Origin: Ryuthela nishihirai
Taxonomy: Eukaryota; Arthropoda; Arachnida; Araneae; Heptathelidae
Reading direction: 5' to 3'
DNA: 64,000 nucleotides
NCBI GenBank assembly: GCA_038380435.1
Contig: JAWZYU010000019.1
Span: forward strand, 24,639,801 to 24,703,800
Made by a program: the position numbers and the translations under genes. A model generated the notes under the pieces. It was given only the letters and a program-made list of their open reading frames with translations, searched no databases and had not been told where the DNA came from. Shown in pieces: positions 10,931-22,620 of the stretch (its first letter is position 1; the number at the start of each line of letters is the position of its first letter).

Positions 10931-11515
10931 AATTTAGTTTTTTCCTTTTTTCATTATCCATCAACCCATTTACCCTCTCCTCAATAAGACGGCTTAACAT
11001 CCCATCTGTGAGAGCCTTTCGAAGCCCATCGATGCTCTTATTGTGACCCAAGGTAATACGGGGTTAATTGGAGAAAATTCTCAACACATGCATATACAAG
11101 AAGGTGGGACGCGTAAGATTATTTCCATGATTTGGAGAGAGAATTAAGACATCATGCATTGACCTATCATACCATAGAGAAAGGATGTACAGAATTCCAC
11201 TCGCTATACCACTAATGGCAACATCTCCACAATGTTAAACTTTCATATAGCATCGCTCCTGTGGTGGACTACGGAACTACGTCTTAGAAAGCCAAATTCC
11301 ATAGCATTTCCCATTTATCTGCTTCTCGTACTGAAAATATGGCGGAAATAATTAAATATATATTTTCTGATTTTGAAAATTTAGTACAACTTATTGGTTT
11401 CTTAAAAACAAGTGAATACTTTCAGATTATTTGATATTATTTCAATATAATCATGATAAATAAATTCTTCTATTTCATAATGGTTTCTATTCTATGTAAT
11501 ATAGCAGTCTGTGGC
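10931..11515. other. No gene recognised
   Basis: Apart from the SINE-A scrap near 10990-11035 (gcttaacatcccatc, cgaagcccatcgatg), I see only unassigned sequence. Confidence 0.35.
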
Positions 11516-11815
11516 TCTAAGCAAGATCACGACAGAAAAACTGGTTCCATAGTCTGACGCTGGTGGCGCAAATAATTGTCCAAATGTAGGTGAGTGACTC
11601 TCTGTATTTCCTTACTCTGTGTATCATACAGTGGCTTGTAATAATTTCTTGAAAAAATTCAGTTGTCCTGAGTGGAACCCGAACCCCCAGAAGCATGCCA
11701 GGTGTCTTAGACACTGGACCATCAGAAGCTGATAATTCCTTTCAGCAAAATAATATTATATGCATTTCCGGAATTTTGCTGCTTCGCCAGTGGCGCCATC
11801 TATTATCAGGGAATG
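11516..11815 (-). mobile_element. SINE-C copy with ggcgcc motif
   Basis: On the minus strand a head ctggcatgcttctggggg, a weak B-box, caggacaactgaattttttc and a tail rich in ttattac match the SINE-C copy at 5028. tggcgccatctat lies at 11791-11803. Confidence 0.55.
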
Positions 11816-11939
11816 GGACAGCTAAGCACAACACCTCCTATAGCAGAAGGCTAATGGAAAAAGTTATGACGTCATCGTAAGTAGTCCTATGTCTAGAAAG
11901 ATTCTAAGAAATGTTTTTCTAATTTTATTAGTGGTGCAG

Positions 11940-12130
11940 TATTATAAATCAATAAATTTTGTGGAAAAAAATTTCGCCAACATACGGGGCTCAAACCCGC
12001 ATCTTCTGTACAGAAACATACCAAAGTATTCTACTACTGAACTAATGCCAGCTGTATCGTTTTTTCACTCAATATGACTATCACTCTTCCCGCGATTTTC
12101 AGCACCTACCTTTGGCGCCATCTATGGTCT
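11940..12130 (-). mobile_element. SINE-C-like copy, diverged
   Basis: Plus-strand ggggctcaaacccgcatctt is the reverse complement of a tRNA-type T-arm/B-box. It is preceded by tggaaaaaaatttcgcc, the reversed SINE-C tail. tggcgccatctatgg follows at 12113-12127. Confidence 0.5.
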
Positions 12131-12794
12131 CGGGTGGACATTTAAAAAGTCAACAGCTAATACTATGATTGTCAATTACTACTATGAATAATAATATTTA
12201 TTTAAAAATATATCTAATTTTGAAGGAAAATTTTTCGTATTCATTCAGGAATTGTAATGCTAATATACAAGAATAATTTTTCCTTCATTTCAGACATTAA
12301 TATAGATATTATTACAAAAGTACACCAAGTAATAATAATATAAATAGATTTTCACATTCCCTTTAATTGCATTAACAATTGATATCATCAGGAAGTTGTC
12401 ATAGTATAGCATGAAAGCTAAGGCAGGGAAGGTGGTGTGATTTTATGGGACAAAATAACATTGGATGAAACTTGGTATTCATATTTTGACCAAGAAATAT
12501 CGATCAACCACAATATCCAGAATATATCCGCAAGATATCTAAGATGATCAACTAATGTCCAGTGAATGTCTGATATATATGTGTATGTTTTCTGGAGATT
12601 GTTGTTGTGTGGCTAGCCACATGCTCAATTCTAGTCTTAAGCTCTGTAATGTGCTTTGTCACACACACATGCTTACTGAGTGCTTCGATTCACTTTTGCT
12701 TTGCACGTACACTGAATGGCCACTATATTCTCAACATCCCTTGGGCTGCATGTCATGTAATGTCCTGTGACATTCCATCTCCACTTGCACCAGG
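12131..12794. other. No gene recognised
   Basis: AT-rich. The short open frames near 12555-12840 overlap each other in different frames and carry no family signature. Confidence 0.35.
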
Positions 12795-13105
12795 ATCGCA
12801 ATTTCATGTTGCCAGGTTTACGTCTCAACTGAGCATGCGTTGAGAATTTTATCCGCTAATTCCTGTTCTGCCTTCGATGACAAAGGATGCATCGAAGGGC
12901 TTGAAAATGCACGGGCTTTGTAAGACTGCCGTCCGTCCAAAGAATCATTAACCGTGGCTCAATGTACTGGACAGCTATTACCTGTTAAAGTTAAAAATAC
13001 GCCTTCACACGAATGTTCAATCTGTCTCCTAACAACTGTCCAGTGGAACCCTTTCTCCAACCTTCTCTGAGCCATTGGTGTTCATGGGATCTAATTTGGC
13101 CATTT
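12795..13105 (+). mobile_element. SINE-A-related copy, diverged variant
   Basis: Same variant as 9566-9728 (ggtttacgtctcaactgagc, cgttgagaattttatc, cgaagggcttgaaaa). It continues further into ctcctaacaactgtccagtgg and aaccttctctgagcc and ends in a ccattttac-like tail. Confidence 0.65.
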
Positions 13106-13112
13106 TACTAAC

Positions 13113-13508
13113 CAAGGGGCGGGAGTGGCTCAGTTGGTAGCGCACTAGTCAGCACCCAGTAATCTGCAGTTCCCAGATTCGAGTCCCAGCTGGGCCAGCA
13201 TTGATATTTATCTAGTCAAAACTCTCCACCCTGCCTGCAGTAAGTAGGGGACAGCGATCAGCTTGGAAAAGCCGCTGTCCGTCGGATGATATGTCGAGCC
13301 GTGGCCCGTGTGCAGGAGAGCCATACCCTGTGCACATTAAAGAACACTGTGATGGCCTTAAGGAGAGGCTACCATCTATCTCCCAACAGCTGTTCACTGG
13401 ATCCTCTGCCCCAATCTTCTCTGAGCCTTTGGGTTCCTTGCAACTTGGCCATTTAGCGCATTGTGTGCAAAAAAGTGACTTTCAGAAGTAAAACAATCAA
13501 ATTCGATG
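13113..13508 (+). mobile_element. SINE-A, full-length copy
   Basis: Head ggagtggctcagttggtagc, B-box-like cagattcgagtcccag, core ccgtgtgcaggagagcc, tail gcaaaaaagtg and aagtaaaacaatc. A possible short duplication tactaac flanks it (13106-13112 and 13509-13515). Confidence 0.8.
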
Positions 13509-15574
13509 TACTAACTAACAAAAGGGCGTTTCGGAGATAAAATGTTGCACACCCCTGTTAGTGCATAGCTGAAAGGGGGAAGAGTAGGGGAATAACAAAC
13601 TCGGGGTGATTAATTGTGTTGTCTTTAATTCCAATTTCACTGATCGTATAATAAACTTTGTGCGGTTAGTACAATTAATTATTATTGTTTATTTTTCTTT
13701 GCTATTTTCTGGTACCATTGTGCAATCGGGCCTTCGTCTTATGGTCCTCTCGGCTCTTAGTCGGCTGGTTAAAATATGAAAATATCAATCACGTTACACA
13801 AAAATTGGTGAATCCACACCAGGTTTAATTTCTTACTGTAACACACATTTATTGTCTAAATGTACTAACACATACATATCGGCACCAAATCTGCGCTGTA
13901 CAACACACATTTACTGTCTCATTCTCCACCTGTTTCTGAGGTGCTGACTGTGGTACGTAGGAACATACAGAGAAGGACCTGGTGGTCAATCGTGACACAT
14001 TGCAAAGCCAGGCAGTCAACTGCCTTCCGAGGCTGATGGGAGAAAGGCATGGGAAGGAATATGCGACAAAGGGGAAAATAAAGAAAAGAAGACTGGCTGA
14101 TCTGTTTTATCCATCCACCTGCGCAGTGTGCCTGTTGAATTACCTCCTCCATCCAGTTGCTGTGATAGTTGCATATAAGAAATTACTGCTCTTCCTCAGT
14201 TTATTCTAAAAGTAGTCTGTCTTTACCAAATAAAATGTCGCTCGACACAAAGGAGATATTGGACAGAACGTCGGCTCTGGCGTCTGGTTGCAACGACAAT
14301 AAAGCAAAAGCAAAAAACTCCCACGACTGACAAAACGTTCTGCGTGTGCTTTTCAAAACTTGCGAAACTTTCCCATTGGTGGGCTTGCGTCTTGCAGGGG
14401 AAGAGCGGAATCCGCGAAACCTCTCATTGGCCACCGTTCTCGTCCCCAGGCACGGTTCTATGAAATGTAGAATGTTCTCCATGCTTTCTTGAAGACAACA
14501 GGCCAGCGACGAAGCATTAACCAAAGGATAAATGGGGGGGGGGGCGTGAAACAGACCATTTAAAGATTGGCGTCTGACAAGGGAAGCTGTAGTACATGGC
14601 GGACTCCTAGTAAGATCTACGAGGACGAGAAAAACAACCAGTGAAATAAACAATCATTTCAATGTGCTCATTGCAAGGCAAGGTAGAAACGAATGCGTTT
14701 TTCTTCTATACTGATACAGAACAGAGTTTTAAAAATATATATTTCCAAAGGGTTTCTGGTGGTTTTTCTTTACATCTAGACACATTCGTTTATAATTTCT
14801 ATCCAGACACGATCTGGTAGTGGTCATATAGAAACAAAATTTATCTACTGAAATATTAGAAATAGTTGAAAAATAATTTTACAATGATTCTAAATGTAGA
14901 TATTTATTATAAAGCACACAATTCATACGGGGAAACTTATGGAAATATCTCTTGCTGTTCTGCAATTTGATGCATTTTTTTTTTACTACTCTATATTTTA
15001 TAAAACAAAATTTTATAAAATGTTTTTCAATTTAATCCACAAATCGGTTAAAATTTCAATTAAACGTCTAGCGAGTACTAATTCGGTACATTGAATCACA
15101 AATATAAGAAATGATTTTACTAAGAATTTAAAGTAGACAGATACGTTATCTCATATCTAAAGCTTTTTGGAATATCAGTAGTATCTTGGTCTTATTAAAC
15201 GAAAATTGGGAGTCAAAAATATTTGAAACGTTATTTCCTGAAAGCCTGTCCTTTGGATTTCCTTGAAGCGAGTGGGTAGCTCACTTGTCTCTTGTCCAGG
15301 GTTCGTTTAAGGTAATGGGGATTACTCGGGTCAAAGAACTTACAACATTCCTGCATAATGCCCTCAACATCCTGTAACAGTTTCTAAGGTTTTTAAAAAT
15401 TCTTCTAAAATTGATCACATAAAGAATTTTACTCACTTTTGCCTCCATTACCATTATTAGCTTTCTTAAGGGGGGAACTTCAATCCCCCTAAAATGACAA
15501 TAAAATAAAAAGATAATGCTTTGCTGATTGGATTGCGAACAAAATGGAGAAGTCAGCTCTGCTATTGAAACAAT
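13509..15574. other. Unassigned region with one 150-codon open frame
   Basis: 13.5-14.7 kb is less AT-rich than its surroundings. A minus-strand frame at 14653-14201 starts MFISLVVFLVLVDL, a hydrophobic stretch that could resemble a signal peptide, but the rest matches no family I know and has low-complexity turns. I do not call it a gene. A run of nine or so G bases lies near 14533. From 14.7 kb on the DNA is AT-rich and featureless. Confidence 0.3.
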
Positions 15575-16115
15575 TCACAAGTCAATTGACCCTTCGATGG
15601 ACACAACTGACAAACCAATTAACAATACAATTGACACAATTGAGAACTGAATTTGCATTGCAATTGACATTTGACGCAACAAACAACTGAGGTGACACAG
15701 CTTATAACCCAATCGATGCTCAACTATGAACGCAGCTGACATTATGCACAATTCAACTGACATCGCAGCTGACACTATGCACAATTCAACTGACAATGCA
15801 ATTGACACATTTGACAGTCCAACTGGCACTCTAATTGACACAATTGACAACCCAACTGGCACTCTAATTGACACAATTGACAACCCAACTGGCATTCTAA
15901 TTGACACAATTGACAACGCAACTGGCACTCTAATTGACACAATTGACAACCCAAGTGGCACTCTAATTGACACAATTGACAACCCAAGTGGCACTCTAAT
16001 TGACACAATTGACAACCCAAGTGGCACTCTAATTGACACAATTGACAACCCAACTGACAGAATTGACAGCTCATTGATATAATTGGCAGCTTAATTGACA
16101 CAATTAACAACTCAT
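15575..16115. repeat. 33-bp minisatellite with degenerate flanks
   Basis: The clean core (about 15808-16060) has seven to eight copies of a 33-bp unit reading aacccaagtggcactctaat followed by tgacacaattgac. The flanks to 15575 and 16115 hold the same aattgacac word at looser spacing. Because 33 is divisible by three and the unit lacks stops, long open frames exist on both strands (plus strand encodes an 11-residue repeat with TLIDTID; minus strand LSIVSIRVP). I treat these as by-products. Confidence 0.9.
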
Positions 16116-16750
16116 TTCACATTATAATTGATGTATTTCAAACACATGTGTATTAAAAGTAATGTACGTAACCACAATTACAGTAACTTTTCTGGATTTA
16201 CAACAAAGGATGAATAACTATGGTTTAAAAAACGAAATTAATTTGAAACAACTTCTTTAATCTTTCCACCGGTAGCAGAACAATTTCTTTTAGAAGGACA
16301 TATTGTTATTTAGAAGCCAAAAAATAAATATCTTCATATATTACGAAAATAGATATTGTCCATTGACCACTTAATCTCAATGTTACGAAAGCAGAATAAA
16401 CGAACACTGGTAGCGTTCGAATTTGACAAATCCATGTGTACAGATTAAAATTTCTTATCAAGTCCCTCCAACATTTTCTTTAATGTGAATATGATTTCGC
16501 TCTACTGCACACATTGGGAGACAGATTTACGATCCATCTGAAACAAAAAGTCTTTCCAAAACCCTTGGTATCCCTTCTGATAGAGAACATGGTACTGATT
16601 AATGGTCAAAATGTTAAAGATGAAACAAGCGTGACTCCAACATGCTTCCATAAGTTCAAATTATAAAAACAATTGAAAAATTTATTGACGAAAGTTTTAT
16701 AATGACATCTTTCTGGATTCAAATATTCTCACCCGATATTTCACAGATAC
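16116..16750. other. No gene recognised
   Basis: AT-rich. No repeat shared with other parts of the window was noticed. Confidence 0.35.
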
Positions 16751-16890
16751 GTTCACATTTATGCCAATTAATTCAATTCAAGTAAGTTCATACTTATGCT
16801 AACTCGTTCATTTCAAATGCGTTCACATTTGTGCCAACTCGTTCAATTAAAATACGTTCATATTTATGCCAACTCGTTCACATAGAACTA
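16751..16890. repeat. 35-bp tandem repeat, four units
   Basis: Four consecutive 35-bp units start at 16751, 16786, 16821 and 16856. Each begins gttcayatttatgc-like and contains aactcgttca. Units differ by a few bases, and spacing is exact. Confidence 0.9.
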
Positions 16891-17066
16891 GTGATGTGCT
16901 AGAGCCAACTCGCGGGAGCCAATTGTTAAATGTTTAAGAATTCTACCTGTAGGTTGTTAAATTGATAATAAGATCAATTTGAGCGATAGGCTTGTAATGG
17001 TGATAAAAATCCAGTCGGGCTCGCTTATTTAGGCACCCTTTGTGCTTCCTTCCCCCCCCCCCCTCC

Positions 17067-17370
17067 TCTCCGCAAAAATTCCCCGCCCTGCCCACGGTCA
17101 GTAGGGGACACCGATGGGCTTGGAAAGGCCGCCGTCCGTCGGATGGCACGTTAAGCCGTGGCGCCGTGTGTAGGAGAGCCATACCCTGTGCACGTTAAAG
17201 AACACGCTGGATGGCCTTGACGGGAGGCTACCATCTGTCTCCCAACAGCTGTTCCAGTGGGTCCCCTCTCCCAACCTTCTCTGAGCCTTCGGGGTCCATG
17301 TGACCTGGCCATTTAGCCCACGGTGTGCAAAAAAGTGCCGCTCAGAGGTAAAACAACCCAACCCAAACAA
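17067..17370 (+). mobile_element. SINE-A, 5'-truncated
   Basis: Starts within the body at tctccgcaaaaattcc, without the tRNA head, and runs to taaaacaacccaaccc. Poly-C tracts flank it on both sides (about 17053-17063 and 17371-17381). These may be coincidence or part of the target. Confidence 0.85.
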
Positions 17371-17564
17371 CCCCCCCCCCCTCCACTACCTTTTTCCTAC
17401 GTGGCCGCCTCTGTAAGGATGTTCTAAGAAGTTGTCCAGTCAAATTCAATCGAATATTTATTGATAATAGAATTTTCATTTCTTTTAACTGCAGTTCAGT
17501 CAAGATCAACGTACATTCAGAAAGCGTTGTGTATTTCTGAACGTATTTTTTTTTTGCATACAAT

Positions 17565-17710
17565 GGAATAAATGGCCAGGTCACAAGGACCCCGAGGTCT
17601 CAGAGAAGGATGTAGGAGGGTACCCACTGCAAGAGCTGTTGGGAGACATATGGTAGCCTCCCGTCAAGGCCATCCAGCGCGTTTTTAATGTGCACAGGTC
17701 ATGACTCACC
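17565..17710 (-). mobile_element. SINE-A 3' part, reversed
   Basis: aaatggccaggtcacaagg, gagctgttgggagac and cccgtcaaggccatccagcg are the reverse complement of the SINE-A tail. It ends in the central part near 17708. Confidence 0.75.
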
Positions 17711-18219
17711 CGCACACCGAACCACATGTTGTTCTCTATGCTTATTATTCGCACTTGAATTATAACTTTCTGTCGACATTTTTAGATATTCACTAAATTG
17801 CATTGAAAAAGACATGTAACAACTGTTGCTTTCGCTTGAATGTTGGTTGCAAGAAGTTCTTGTCTGTTTTAGTGCCAATTATAGGGTTTACTGTAACAGC
17901 TAAAAAGTTTCGCATGTAATTCTCCTCGCGAGCATTAAAAGATAAATTCATCCGCGGAAACGTTTACATTAGCGAACAAAGCTCGGTAATGAAGAATTAT
18001 GACTATGGTAAATTATCTAATCCAACAATTCATTGAAATTGATTGTTTTGTAATTCCAATCCTTCTGAACTACAAAATCCGATATCAAATGGTAGTAAAG
18101 ATGATTAAAGAAAACCGGCCGATTTAATATTTATATTTTTTCCTTGTAATCTGTTTTGCAATAAAACTCATTTTTCAGTCAGTAACCGATTTAGAGATAA
18201 AAGATGTATATTTTATTCT
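17711..18219. other. No gene recognised
   Basis: AT-rich DNA without an assignable frame. Confidence 0.35.
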
Positions 18220-19840
18220 GCACTTTCTTGTAGAGTGTTCGCTTGATTTCTTCTTCTAAAGCAAACCATTTTATTGAAAGTCGGATTAATGAGACTACTG
18301 ATAGATGTACGGTTTGATATCCTGTACGTATTATTTTGATTTCCTCTCATTAAGAAGAAATAGACATTGAAAAAAAACATTTGTCTAAGCTGTTGGATTA
18401 GAAAGAATAGGTGTAAATGCTTTATTGAATGTAAAATTAGGGAGAATGGAAAGAATTTTTCTGGTAGTTCATCGTTTTAGTTTCCTGTTGCTTCGCTCAG
18501 AAAGAACAGATTTAGAAGAAAAATAATCCTTTGCACTGAAATGTCAATTGGAAAGACTGCATTGAAATGCTTTATTCATAATAGACATATAGAGAAAAGA
18601 GCTATAATGTAGGCTCTTTAGGTCTCTTGTATTCCTTTGATTTCCGATAGTTCCATTCGAAGGAAAAGACTCGTAAAATATTGGTTTTATTGAAAGTCGG
18701 ACTAGAGAAAATACTAATAGTCCTATGAACATTGGATTTTCCTTGCTGCTCTTTTAACGAATTGGCTTTTCGGATGCTTTTCGAAAGAGTTATTTTATTT
18801 TCATTTGTTCATATGAAAGGACAAATAACAGAAATATAAAAATCCATTCTAAACAAATTTTGATATCAAGAATCGATTGGCTGCTACAATTCCCTCATTA
18901 AGATATCTTGTTTCCCGAATTAATTTCACTTTTCATCATCACTACAAGTTGTTGTTTTCACTGTGTTATGGTAATTTATAACATAACACTTCACTGTTCT
19001 CACACAATAATACTTTCTCGAGCTGGAATTATTTATTACTAGTGCGAAATTTGCTAGAATCTTTCGAAACTTCGTTTCTTTGTGTCATTTTTTTTTTGAG
19101 AATAATGATGCTTAAAAAGGTTTCAATGAAGGAAAAGGATTCAATGAAAAGAAAAATCGTTACATTGAATGTCGGTTTAGTGAGCATACTGATCGTCTTT
19201 TGTGGTTTCGTTTTCTGTGCTGCATTCTTTGGTTTCCCTTTTCTTCATTTAATTGATGCTGAAAAGAATATAGAAATCCGTTATAACCGAGGTTGGATAG
19301 GCGAGAAAATTCCCAATATCGGCTGTTTTGATTTTCTTTAATACATTTGATTAATTTTTTGATTGTTCCTTTTAGACGTAAAGGACTTTTAAAATATTCG
19401 TTTTATTGAGTGGCAGATTATTTAGAATACTCATCGTGCTATGCATTTTCGTGTCAGGTAGTCGTTCACTTTATTTGAGAATGTTTGACTAAGATTGGAC
19501 AGAATAAAATAAAAATTTAAGAATCCGTTGTTTCGAAAGTCGGACTAGCGAGAATAATTCTCAATATCGGTTGTTTTGATTTCTTTAACACATTTGATTC
19601 ATTTTATGATTGTTTCTTTTAGACGTAAAGGACTTTTTAAATATTCCTTTTATTAGTGACAGATTATTTAGAATACTGGTAGTTTTATGCATTTTCGTGT
19701 CCTGTAGTCCTTCCCTTTATTTGAGATTGTTTAATTTAGAATGGACAGAATAAAATAAAAATTGAAGAATCCGTTGTATCGAAAGTCGGATTATCGAAAA
19801 TAATTCTCAATATCGGTTGTTTTGATTTTCTCTAATGCAT
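18220..19840. repeat. Complex satellite, unit about 245 bp
   Basis: Two clear units start near 19316 and 19560 and a third begins near 19806. Shared words are caatatcggytgttttgat, tttagacgtaaaggactttt, gcattttcgtgtc, ggacagaataaaataaaa and cgaaagtcgga. Older, more diverged pieces with ttattgaaagtcggactaga and aatactaatag go back to about 18220. No conserved protein is encoded. Confidence 0.75.
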
Positions 19841-19865
19841 TTCAAATTTTGATTGAGATTTGAGG

Positions 19866-20010
19866 GTATAGCCAGGTCACAAGGACCCAAAAATCTTAGT
19901 GAAAGTTGTGGGAAGTGAACAGACTGTAGAGCTGTTAGGAGACGGGTGAAAGTTAACAGGACCGGGTGTAGAAACAATAAAGAGAGGGAGGGAGTGTCTA
20001 CAAACGTAAT
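19866..20010 (-). repeat. SINE-A-tail variant repeat
   Basis: Begins like a reversed SINE-A tail (agccaggtcacaaggaccc, gagctgttaggagac) but then diverges into gaaagttaacaggaccgggt and caataaagagagggagg. The same hybrid order is found at 22198-22350, so it is a repeat type of its own. Confidence 0.65.
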
Positions 20011-20814
20011 CAAGCCGATTGATGAGATTAAGATGGCAACCCCGTATAGACTGAGAAGTAAAATATTTTATCATGACAGGAGTTGTACTGGAGATAAATG
20101 TATAGGTAAGGCAATTGAGGATGTTGATAAATACGGACTGCAAAATTAAATTGGATGAAAATGTATGTTATTAAATGCATTAATGGAAAAATTGCAAGTA
20201 TATATTTTATTCGAAAATTTCTAGTTTTTTTTATTAAAAATAATATATCACTCATGGATTAAGTCGTTTCTGATTTATGGAATTGTATCCTTGGGTGGTA
20301 CTTATTCAATTCGTACATAGTCATTCATATATATATTAATTCGCGTTCAAACTCATATTGTAAGATGCATTGCGAAAAAAAGAAAATATGAGATCATTTA
20401 GAAATATTTATAAAGAGTTCGATATGTTACCCGTAGGAAAATTGTATGCATTCAGAATCCTATTGCATCTATTTAAAAACTGAGATAAATAAATTTTAGT
20501 AACATCAGTTTACAAAAGTGTAAGTAGTAACTATCCAAATATTTATATTTTTAAGCCTAAACAAATTCTCATTCAGAAGCATTTTTGCTTACAGAGCCCC
20601 TAAAATACTCAGCAAAATGCCAGAATATAATAAAACAAAGAAAAAACATTCTTCTTAAATTTAGGAATAAACTAAGAACTTGGTTGCAGATAGAGAAGTT
20701 TTACTGTAACTTCTCTTGTATATTTTTTCTATTATTAGTTTAGATTGTATATAGATTACTCAATAGTGTAATAGCACTTCAGAAAACACGTGTGTGCTTT
20801 GTACATAATATGTG
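20011..20814. other. No gene recognised
   Basis: AT-rich. Contains nothing assignable before the MITE. Confidence 0.35.
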
Positions 20815-21419
20815 TACACCTATCCCCCGGGGGCGGGGGTGGCTCAGTCGGTAGCGCGCCAGGCTCGTAATCTGTAGTTCCCAGGTTCGAGTCCCAGCTG
20901 AGTCAGCGTTGAGATTTATCTCCGCAAAAATCCCCGCCCTGCCCACGGTCAGTAGGGGACATCGATGGGCTTGGAAAGGCCGCCGTCCGTCGGATGGGAC
21001 GTTAAGCCGTGGCCCCGTGTGCGGGAGAGCCATACCCTGTGCACGTTAAAGAACACGCTGGATAGCCTTGACAGGAGACTACCATCTGTCTCCCAACAGC
21101 TGTTCCAGTGGGTCCCCTTCCCCAACCTTCTCTGAGCCTTCGGGGTCCTTGTGACCTGGCCATTTAGCCCATGGTGTGCAAAAAAGTGCCGCTCAGAGGT
21201 AAAACAAGCCAACCCAACCCTATCCCTCGATTTACACTGACGATAGGTTCCGCACAAAATCAATATCTTCAGTGTAAATCAATATCTTGAATAATCTATA
21301 AATATAATAATTCAATAAATCAATATCTTCAATAATTTACACAATAATCAGTGTAAATCAATATCTTCAATCAATATCTTTCAATCAATATCTTCAGTGT
21401 AAATCGAGGGATAGGTGTA
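20815..21419. mobile_element. Tigger-like MITE split by a SINE
   Basis: If the SINE is removed, the left end reads tacacctatccctcgattta and continues cactga. The right end (21394-21419) is its perfect reverse complement over 26 bp. This gives inverted ends that start with CACCTATCCCTCG next to TA on each side. Tigger/pogo elements use TA targets and have a similar ccctcgttttac-type end, so the class is an inference from end sequence. The interior is AT-rich with repeated aatcaatatcttca words. Confidence 0.75.
20827..21218 (+). mobile_element. SINE-A, full-length, nested in MITE
   Basis: One of the best preserved SINE-A copies: tggctcagtcggtagcgcg, cccaggttcgagtcccag, gatgggacgttaagccgtgg, gcacgttaaagaacacgc and ggtaaaacaagccaacc. 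It is flanked by cctatccc on both sides (20819-20826 and 21219-21226), an 8-bp duplication of MITE sequence. Confidence 0.9.
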
Positions 21420-22197
21420 TTTCTCTTATCCACTGGCGAGTTTGTAACTCTTGTAGGTATTTTGTTTCAAACTCTCAGATGTAAAAGTGTTTCTAGACAT
21501 TATTTGTATCTTGAAATAAATTTATTTATTAATTGGTTTCCAATTGTTTCTTTTAGAAGAAGATATATATATATATATTTAATTTCGCTTTATTGAGGAC
21601 CATTTATTGAGAAAGCAAATGATCCTATTAAGTTTGTTTTTTTTGCAGTAGAACAATCTTTCATTTCCCGATTACTGCGTTTAGAAGGAAAAGACTGTGA
21701 AAAATCCACTGTAGTGTTTTGTCGGACTAAAGAAGGAAGATGCAAACCCTTTATTTAAAAAAAGATTAAAGAGAATAGATATATATACTGCAGTGCGTTC
21801 GTGCAATTTAGAATTATTTCAGCTAAGTGGTATATCTAAATGAATTATTACTGCTATGTGGTATATATACATAAGTAGTTATCGACTATGTGGATATCTA
21901 AGCAAATTCGTTTTATTACGTGCCTAGTACATAATATTTACGAGGAATATTGAATTTGTTTGCTCTGGGTAGAAATTTTACGATTAGTGACAGTAACCCA
22001 AATTGCTTCTCATATCTTTCTTATTTGCGCCCAATTGTCGTATCCCCCCAATTGTAAAATTCACCCAATTGTCGTATCATCCCAATTGTCGTTGGTCCAA
22101 CGTTGATCATGCGGTGAATGAACCTTTCCGTATCATCCGAAATTTCGAACTTAATTTCCTTCTAAAAGCATAAAACATATTTTATTTTCATAAAAAA
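21420..22197. repeat. Scattered satellite remnants
   Basis: Words of the 18.2-19.8 kb satellite reappear (gcgtttagaaggaaaagact, tttgtcggactaaag, ctttattgaggacc), as do short runs of gtggtatatctaa-like DNA near 21830-21900 and cccaattgtcgta near 22026-22100. No gene. Confidence 0.5.
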
Positions 22198-22350
22198 CAA
22201 TATGTATATAGACAGGTAACAACGACCCCAAAGGCTCAGAGAAGGTTGTGAGAAGGGAACTGACTGGACATCTGTTAGCAAACAGATGAAAGTTAGCAGG
22301 ACAGGATCCAGAAATAATAAAGGGAGAGAGATCTTAAACACAATCAAATC
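22198..22350 (-). repeat. SINE-A-tail variant repeat, second copy
   Basis: Same hybrid as 19866-20010: aaaggctcagagaaggttg, catctgttagcaaacag, gaaagttagcaggacagg, aataataaagggagagag. Confidence 0.65.
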
Positions 22351-22509
22351 GAAATAATCTAAAGGATGTGGGAATGCAAGAGACTGGATTTCCAATGAAG
22401 TATAACATTCCCCCTCGGTTTCCGAGATCTTTCATAAATATTTGTCGAAAAATGCATGATATATAAATATGTGTAATATTGTTTGCCTCTGTTATCATTA
22501 CTAGCATTC

Positions 22510-22620
22510 TGAAAGGGGGGATGCTTCCCCTTAGATCAGTTCCCGGAGAATTAAATCCACGTGGTTCTTTAAGGCGCACAGGATATGGCTCTCTGGTACA
22601 ATGAGACACGGCTTAAAGTC
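22510..22620 (-). mobile_element. SINE-A central fragment, reversed
   Basis: gttctttaaggcgcacagg, atatggctctctgg, gacacggcttaaagtc and caatggacgg match the reversed SINE-A core with changes. Confidence 0.55.

Noticed and set aside
14201..14653. 150-codon minus-strand gene with signal-peptide-like start
   Set aside because: No family match, no splice or promoter context, and one end of low complexity. Left as an unassigned open frame.
15808..16060. CRISPR-like array
   Set aside because: Units are contiguous, without unique spacers, and the DNA is eukaryotic.
15575..16110. Repeat-rich protein on either strand
   Set aside because: Open frames follow automatically from a stop-free 33-bp unit. 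Both strands are open, which argues against coding.
17053..17381. Poly-C tracts as a functional element
   Set aside because: Runs of C or G occur at several unrelated places (10.5, 14.5, 17.0, 17.4, 32.2, 33.8, 58.5 kb) and look like simple low-complexity DNA.
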